Shown here: positions 33,453 through 37,083 of the stretch, piece by piece
How the letters are laid out: each line of letters starts with the position of its first letter
Numbering within the stretch: position 1 is the stretch's first letter
Assembly (NCBI GenBank): GCA_027034975.1
Contig: JALVWQ010000033.1
Coordinates: forward strand, 2,724-39,806
Direction: 5' to 3'
DNA from: Campylobacteraceae bacterium
GTDB taxonomy: Bacteria > Campylobacterota > Campylobacteria > Campylobacterales > Sulfurovaceae
Length of the DNA: 37,083 bases
Notes under the pieces: generated by a model
The model's database searches: none
Told to the model about the DNA's origin: nothing
Seen by the model: the letters and a program-made list of their open reading frames with translations, nothing else
Position numbers and translations under genes: made by a program

Positions 33453-34118
33453 CTACACACTCTCTAAATACTTTTTAATTTTAAGCATATCGTTATACGC
33501 CTCTCTCTTTGCAGAGGGGTTTCTAAGTAGATAACTTGGATGGTATGTTGGGAGCACCTTCGAGCCATTATAAGCAAAAAAATGACCTCGAGCTTTCGAA
33601 ATTGGTGTATTATCGTTGGTTAAGTAGCGAAATGCTGTAGCTCCTAATGCAACAATCAATTTTGGTTGTAGAATCTCTAACTCTTTTAAGATATATGGGC
33701 GGCAACTGAGTGCCTCTTTGGGTGTAGGGGTTCTATTGTTCGGAGGGCGACACTTAACAATATTACTGATATAGACACTGCTTCTTGGACGCTCTAATAC
33801 TCGCTCTATCATCTTGGTTAAGAGCTCTCCTGCTCGACCTACAAAAGGCTCTCCTAGAGAGTCTTCTGTAGCACCTGGGGCTTCACCAATAAAAACGATA
33901 TTGCTATTTGGATTCCCTTTTCCAAAAACTACTCTCTGTCTGCTCTTGCTCAGTTCGCATAGGTGGCAATTGGTGCAGATCTGTTTGAGTGTATCTAGGC
34001 TATTTGGAAGGTCTATACTCTTCTCTTGCAGAGGTGTAATTGCCTCTATGTAGCTATCGCCTAGAGCCTTTTGAATGAGGAGTTTTTTAAGCTGGAGTGC
34101 TGTAAAGAGTCTATGCAT
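33453..34118 (-). CDS. Type-4 uracil-DNA glycosylase (4Fe-4S)
   Basis: Removes uracil from DNA to start base-excision repair. It is 221 aa. The N-terminal region holds Cys51 and Cys54 (TNCHLCELSKSR) and further Cys in NIVKCRPPNNRTP and ALSCRPYI, the four 4Fe-4S ligands of this class. Active-site motifs are GEAPGATEDSLGEPFVGRAG and, later, PTYHPSYLLRN. The ATG lies within the end of the upstream RND gene (8-base overlap), so the two share a transcript. Confidence 0.93.
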   Translation of the reverse strand: MHRLFTALQLKKLLIQKALGDSYIEAITPLQEKSIDLPNSLDTLKQICTNCHLCELSKSRQRVVFGKGNPNSNIVFIGEAPGATEDSLGEPFVGRAGELLTKMIERVLERPRSSVYISNIVKCRPPNNRTPTPKEALSCRPYILKELEILQPKLIVALGATAFRYLTNDNTPISKARGHFFAYNGSKVLPTYHPSYLLRNPSAKREAYNDMLKIKKYLESV

Positions 34119-37083
34119 CTTCTTTTACCCTATAGATAATTGAGTATATGAGTGGAATATAGATTAGGTTAAGTATAGTTGCCCATGCAACACCAAAGCC
34201 AAGTGTAATTGCCATAGGTTGTATAATTAAGGCTTGTCCACTTGCAAAGAAGATAAGTGTTGAGAGCCCTAATACTGTTGTAATAGATGTAAGCATAATA
34301 GGTCTAAGTCTTGTTGCTGCCCGATCTGCTAACTCTTTGTAGGTTTTAGAGCCTTTGATGAACTCTAGCATAATAATAGCATCATTAACAACAACACCAG
34401 CAAGACCAACAATACCCATAGCTCCAGGCATAGTAAGGTTAAGCCCCATGATTTTTGTACCCGCTATTGCCCCTAGAATAGAGAGTGGAATTACACTTAC
34501 AGTCAATAGTGGCAGTACTAATGAGTTAAACATAAGTACAAGAGAGATAAAGATTAAAAAGAGTGCAAGAATGGCTGCTTGTTGCATTTCGCTTTGTACC
34601 TGTTTATTTGCCTCCTCTTCCCCTTTGATAATAAACTCATACCCTTTCGAGCGGAGTTCATTAAGGATTGGTTCTATTCTCTTCATTACCTCAGAAACAG
34701 TGATTTTCCCCTTTATTGTTTGGGCTGTGACACTCCAGACTCGTTTCCCGTTATCTTTATAAAAAACAAGTGGGCTTTGGATATGGATAAAGTCGACAAT
34801 ATCTTTTAGCTCTACTTTCGATCTACCATCTGGTGTGGCTATCTGTACTCTTTTGATATTAAAGTTATTATCTTTTTGGCTATCAAGGAGCTTTACGCGA
34901 ATAATTCCAATATCTCCTAGCATTTTGCCATACTCAGCCTCTAAAAAGAGTCCTCTAAGATGTTGCGTAATATAGGATTCGCTAAAGCCTAGTTGCTCTC
35001 CATACTCATTTACTTTGAATTTAATCTCAGGAGGCCCTAGCTTTTTATTGGTAGTAACAGAGGTTACACCTTTAATCTCTTTAAGCTTTTTTTCTATTTT
35101 AGTAATGGCAGTATCGACATCTAAGTTGGCTTTTTCGACTATATTTATCTCAATATCATTCCCAACTACTCCAGTTTGTGGTACATAGATCTGTAGATCT
35201 TTATAGCGAGGTTTGCCATCTTTATCTTTGAGTTTTTTTAACCCTTGTAATGCTTTTTTTGTCTTCTCGAGTATATCAAATGCACTCTCCTCTCTCACCA
35301 TATTACTATCATCATACTCTAGAGAGAAGAGAGGGTTGATATACTTATCAAAGAGGTTTTGAGGGGCTCTCTCTTTAAGGTTAATAAAGATATGGAAGAG
35401 GTGCTCTCCACTCTCAAATGTATTATCTGGGTTGAACTTGATACCGACAATAGAGGTAATAGAGTCGATATCCTTCCCCTTGATCTTGTTTAATAGCTCT
35501 CTCTCTAGGGGTTGGAGTAGTTTTTGCGTCTCTTTAAGTTTGTTGTTAACATCTACGCGTCCACTAATGTAGATCTGTTCAGCATCAAATTTAGGGAAGA
35601 GTTCGAATTTGCTTGACTTAAAGATAGTGACAGTTCCTATTAATATTCCTACGATTAAAAGAGCAGTAAAGATATATTTATGCTTGAGTAGGGAGAGTAG
35701 AAATCTCTTATAGATACCATGGATGCGTTCCCAATGTGGTGCAACTTCATGCTTCTGTGTTGCACTTTTCCCAATACTAAAGAGCTCTTTTGCGTGGAGT
35801 GGTAAAAAGTAGAATGCCTCAAAGAGGGAGCTTAGCAGTAATACGCTAATCATAACAGGAAGAATCTTGATAAAGATACCAATTTTTCCACTCATAATCA
35901 AGAGCGGCAAGAAGGCAAAGATGGTAGTTGCTGTTGCTGTTAAGACTGCTGGGAACATTTCGCTAGCTCCATCTATCGCTGCCTCTCGAGGTGTTTTCCC
36001 CATCTCTAAGTGTCTATAGATATTCTCAGCTACGACAATAGCTTCATCCACCAGCATCCCTAAGGCGAGGAGGGCTCCTAACATTGATAGCATATTGAGA
36101 CTATAGCCAAGCTCTTTGGCAACAATTAACCCTATAAAGAAGCTTGTAGGGATACCAAGAGCAACCACTATAGAGATCTTCCAGTTTACACTCAAGAAGA
36201 TCGAAATAAATACCAAAATAAGACCAAAAAAGATATTGGATGTTACAAGATTAATACGGTTTTTAATCCATATAGTTGTATCGGTATAGACATCGAAACG
36301 GATATCTTTATACTCTTTTGTAAACTCCTTAAGGAGTCTTTTAATCTTTTTGCTTAGCTCAATAGCGTTTCCTGATTTGAGTTTTGTAACATTCAGCGAG
36401 ATATTCTCTTTTCCATTAAAGGTAGAGATTTCATTTGAGCTATCGAGCCCATAGCTTACTTTAGCAATATCTTTAAGGCGAACGCGTTGCCCACCAACGG
36501 TAATAAGTGTGTTTTCGAGTTTATCTACGCTCTTCTCTCCATTTATAGTTGAGAGATATATCTTTTGGCCATCATTTTTAATTGTACCAACAGGGAAAAT
36601 TGAACTGAGTGAAGCAATTGCACTATAGAGTTGCGGCTTATTGAGATGGAGTGCATCTATCTTAGCACTATTGAGGGCAATTTTAATGACATAATCAGCA
36701 TCGCCGCGAATGTCGATGGTGCCTAAATCTTTAAAGTTACTTAGCTTACCTTTGAGTCTTTTTGCCGCTTCTAGAAGTTTCTCTTTAGGGGCATCGCCAG
36801 AGACAGCAATAAGAAGCAGTGGAAACTGCTGCACAACTGTTTTTGCAATCGGTTCATCCATATCTGCTGGAAGATCCTTCTTACTACTTGAGATAACATC
36901 TTTTACATCATTAAGTACAAGTTGAGGGTCGGCACCCTCTTTGAGATCGAGGGTAATTGTAAAGCGACCATTTCGGATTACAGAGCTCATATCGCTAATA
37001 TTATCGACACTCTTAAGATCCTCTTCGATAGGTTTGACAGCCATCTTATCTAGAATATCTCCACTTGCACCAGGGTAGCTCCC
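34111..37083 (-). CDS. RND efflux permease (AcrB/HAE-1 type), 5' end cut by the window
   Basis: Inner-membrane pump of the tripartite RND drug-efflux systems. The window holds 990 codons; the frame remains open to 37083 (upstream codons read G-S-Y-P-G-A-S-G-D-I-L-D-K before MAVKPIEEDL), so a few tens of N-terminal residues are missing, and the Met at 37044 is internal. Features include a porter domain with VQQFPLLLIAVSGD, membrane helices with LGALLALGMLVDEAIVVAENI (RND motif with Asp) and LAGVVVNDAIIMLEFIKG in the second half, and the two-fold repeat of large periplasmic loops. Adaptor and outer-membrane partner are outside the window. Substrate unknown. Confidence 0.92.
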   Translation of the reverse strand, partial: GSYPGASGDILDKMAVKPIEEDLKSVDNISDMSSVIRNGRFTITLDLKEGADPQLVLNDVKDVISSSKKDLPADMDEPIAKTVVQQFPLLLIAVSGDAPKEKLLEAAKRLKGKLSNFKDLGTIDIRGDADYVIKIALNSAKIDALHLNKPQLYSAIASLSSIFPVGTIKNDGQKIYLSTINGEKSVDKLENTLITVGGQRVRLKDIAKVSYGLDSSNEISTFNGKENISLNVTKLKSGNAIELSKKIKRLLKEFTKEYKDIRFDVYTDTTIWIKNRINLVTSNIFFGLILVFISIFLSVNWKISIVVALGIPTSFFIGLIVAKELGYSLNMLSMLGALLALGMLVDEAIVVAENIYRHLEMGKTPREAAIDGASEMFPAVLTATATTIFAFLPLLIMSGKIGIFIKILPVMISVLLLSSLFEAFYFLPLHAKELFSIGKSATQKHEVAPHWERIHGIYKRFLLSLLKHKYIFTALLIVGILIGTVTIFKSSKFELFPKFDAEQIYISGRVDVNNKLKETQKLLQPLERELLNKIKGKDIDSITSIVGIKFNPDNTFESGEHLFHIFINLKERAPQNLFDKYINPLFSLEYDDSNMVREESAFDILEKTKKALQGLKKLKDKDGKPRYKDLQIYVPQTGVVGNDIEINIVEKANLDVDTAITKIEKKLKEIKGVTSVTTNKKLGPPEIKFKVNEYGEQLGFSESYITQHLRGLFLEAEYGKMLGDIGIIRVKLLDSQKDNNFNIKRVQIATPDGRSKVELKDIVDFIHIQSPLVFYKDNGKRVWSVTAQTIKGKITVSEVMKRIEPILNELRSKGYEFIIKGEEEANKQVQSEMQQAAILALFLIFISLVLMFNSLVLPLLTVSVIPLSILGAIAGTKIMGLNLTMPGAMGIVGLAGVVVNDAIIMLEFIKGSKTYKELADRAATRLRPIMLTSITTVLGLSTLIFFASGQALIIQPMAITLGFGVAWATILNLIYIPLIYSIIYRVKEDA

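Noticed and set aside
34355-34762. Plus-strand 135-aa ORF inside the RND gene
   Set aside because: It is an antisense shadow of the conserved RND transporter frame, with low-complexity Ser/Ile-rich translation.
1-37083. CRISPR array, tRNA or rRNA genes, intact insertion sequence
   Set aside because: No regularly spaced direct repeats, no tRNA T-loop pattern in a cloverleaf context, and no transposase frame were seen.

Overview
The window is AT-rich, densely packed bacterial chromosome. Gene content and order point to Campylobacterota (the former Epsilonproteobacteria), probably a free-living, Sulfurovum/Sulfurimonas-like member. The evidence is the run nadK-recN-tatD-rlpA-(hisB)-kdsC-lptC-lptA-engB-acetyltransferase-mrdA, the run rpmH-rnpA-yidC-jag-mnmE, a carboxy(nor)spermidine dehydrogenase, and promoters that show a TATAAT -10 box without an obvious -35. 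The genus is an inference. I see no tRNA, rRNA, CRISPR array, prophage or intact insertion sequence.

Layout. 1-4.1 kb: a secreted S41 (CtpA-type) protease, divergent from clpB. 4.1-5.0 kb: an AT-rich island with one orphan lipoprotein and a long non-coding stretch. 5.0-15.6 kb: a long plus-strand series covering an rRNA-type methyltransferase, NAD kinase, RecN, TatD, RlpA, HisB, KdsC, LptC, LptA, EngB, an ArgA-like acetyltransferase, a small MreD-position membrane protein and PBP2. It mixes repair with LPS transport and peptidoglycan synthesis. 15.6-21.5 kb: a short asparaginase-like protein divergent from fabI, then rpmH-rnpA-yidC-jag-mnmE. rnpA has no ATG, GTG or TTG start codon. yidC is preceded by a promoter and a structured leader where yidD would be expected.

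21.5-27.1 kb: a Q-rich lipoprotein, then minus-strand genes. These are superoxide reductase, a DUF2892 plus haem-binding protein pair, carboxy(nor)spermidine dehydrogenase with an unannotated 25-codon ORF overlapping its stop, a two-RCK potassium-channel-like protein, and a DUF6394-type membrane protein. 27.2-33.5 kb: a tightly overlapping plus-strand operon holding a NifU-like scaffold that lacks one cysteine, a helical possibly ferritin-like protein, Psd, a PDC/Cache-membrane protein, a Gph-type phosphatase, HemL, an AtpZ/AtpI-like protein and two small membrane proteins. 33.5-37.1 kb: minus-strand type-4 uracil-DNA glycosylase and an RND efflux pump cut by the window edge.

Most of the window is conserved housekeeping sequence. 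The less explained parts are the non-coding structures (a ~160 bp degenerate palindrome at 23420-23580, a heptamer-built inverted repeat at 8375-8451, the yidC leader), the rnpA start, the 25-aa ORF, and several orphan membrane or iron-related proteins. I found no clear-cut novel defence or biosynthetic system.
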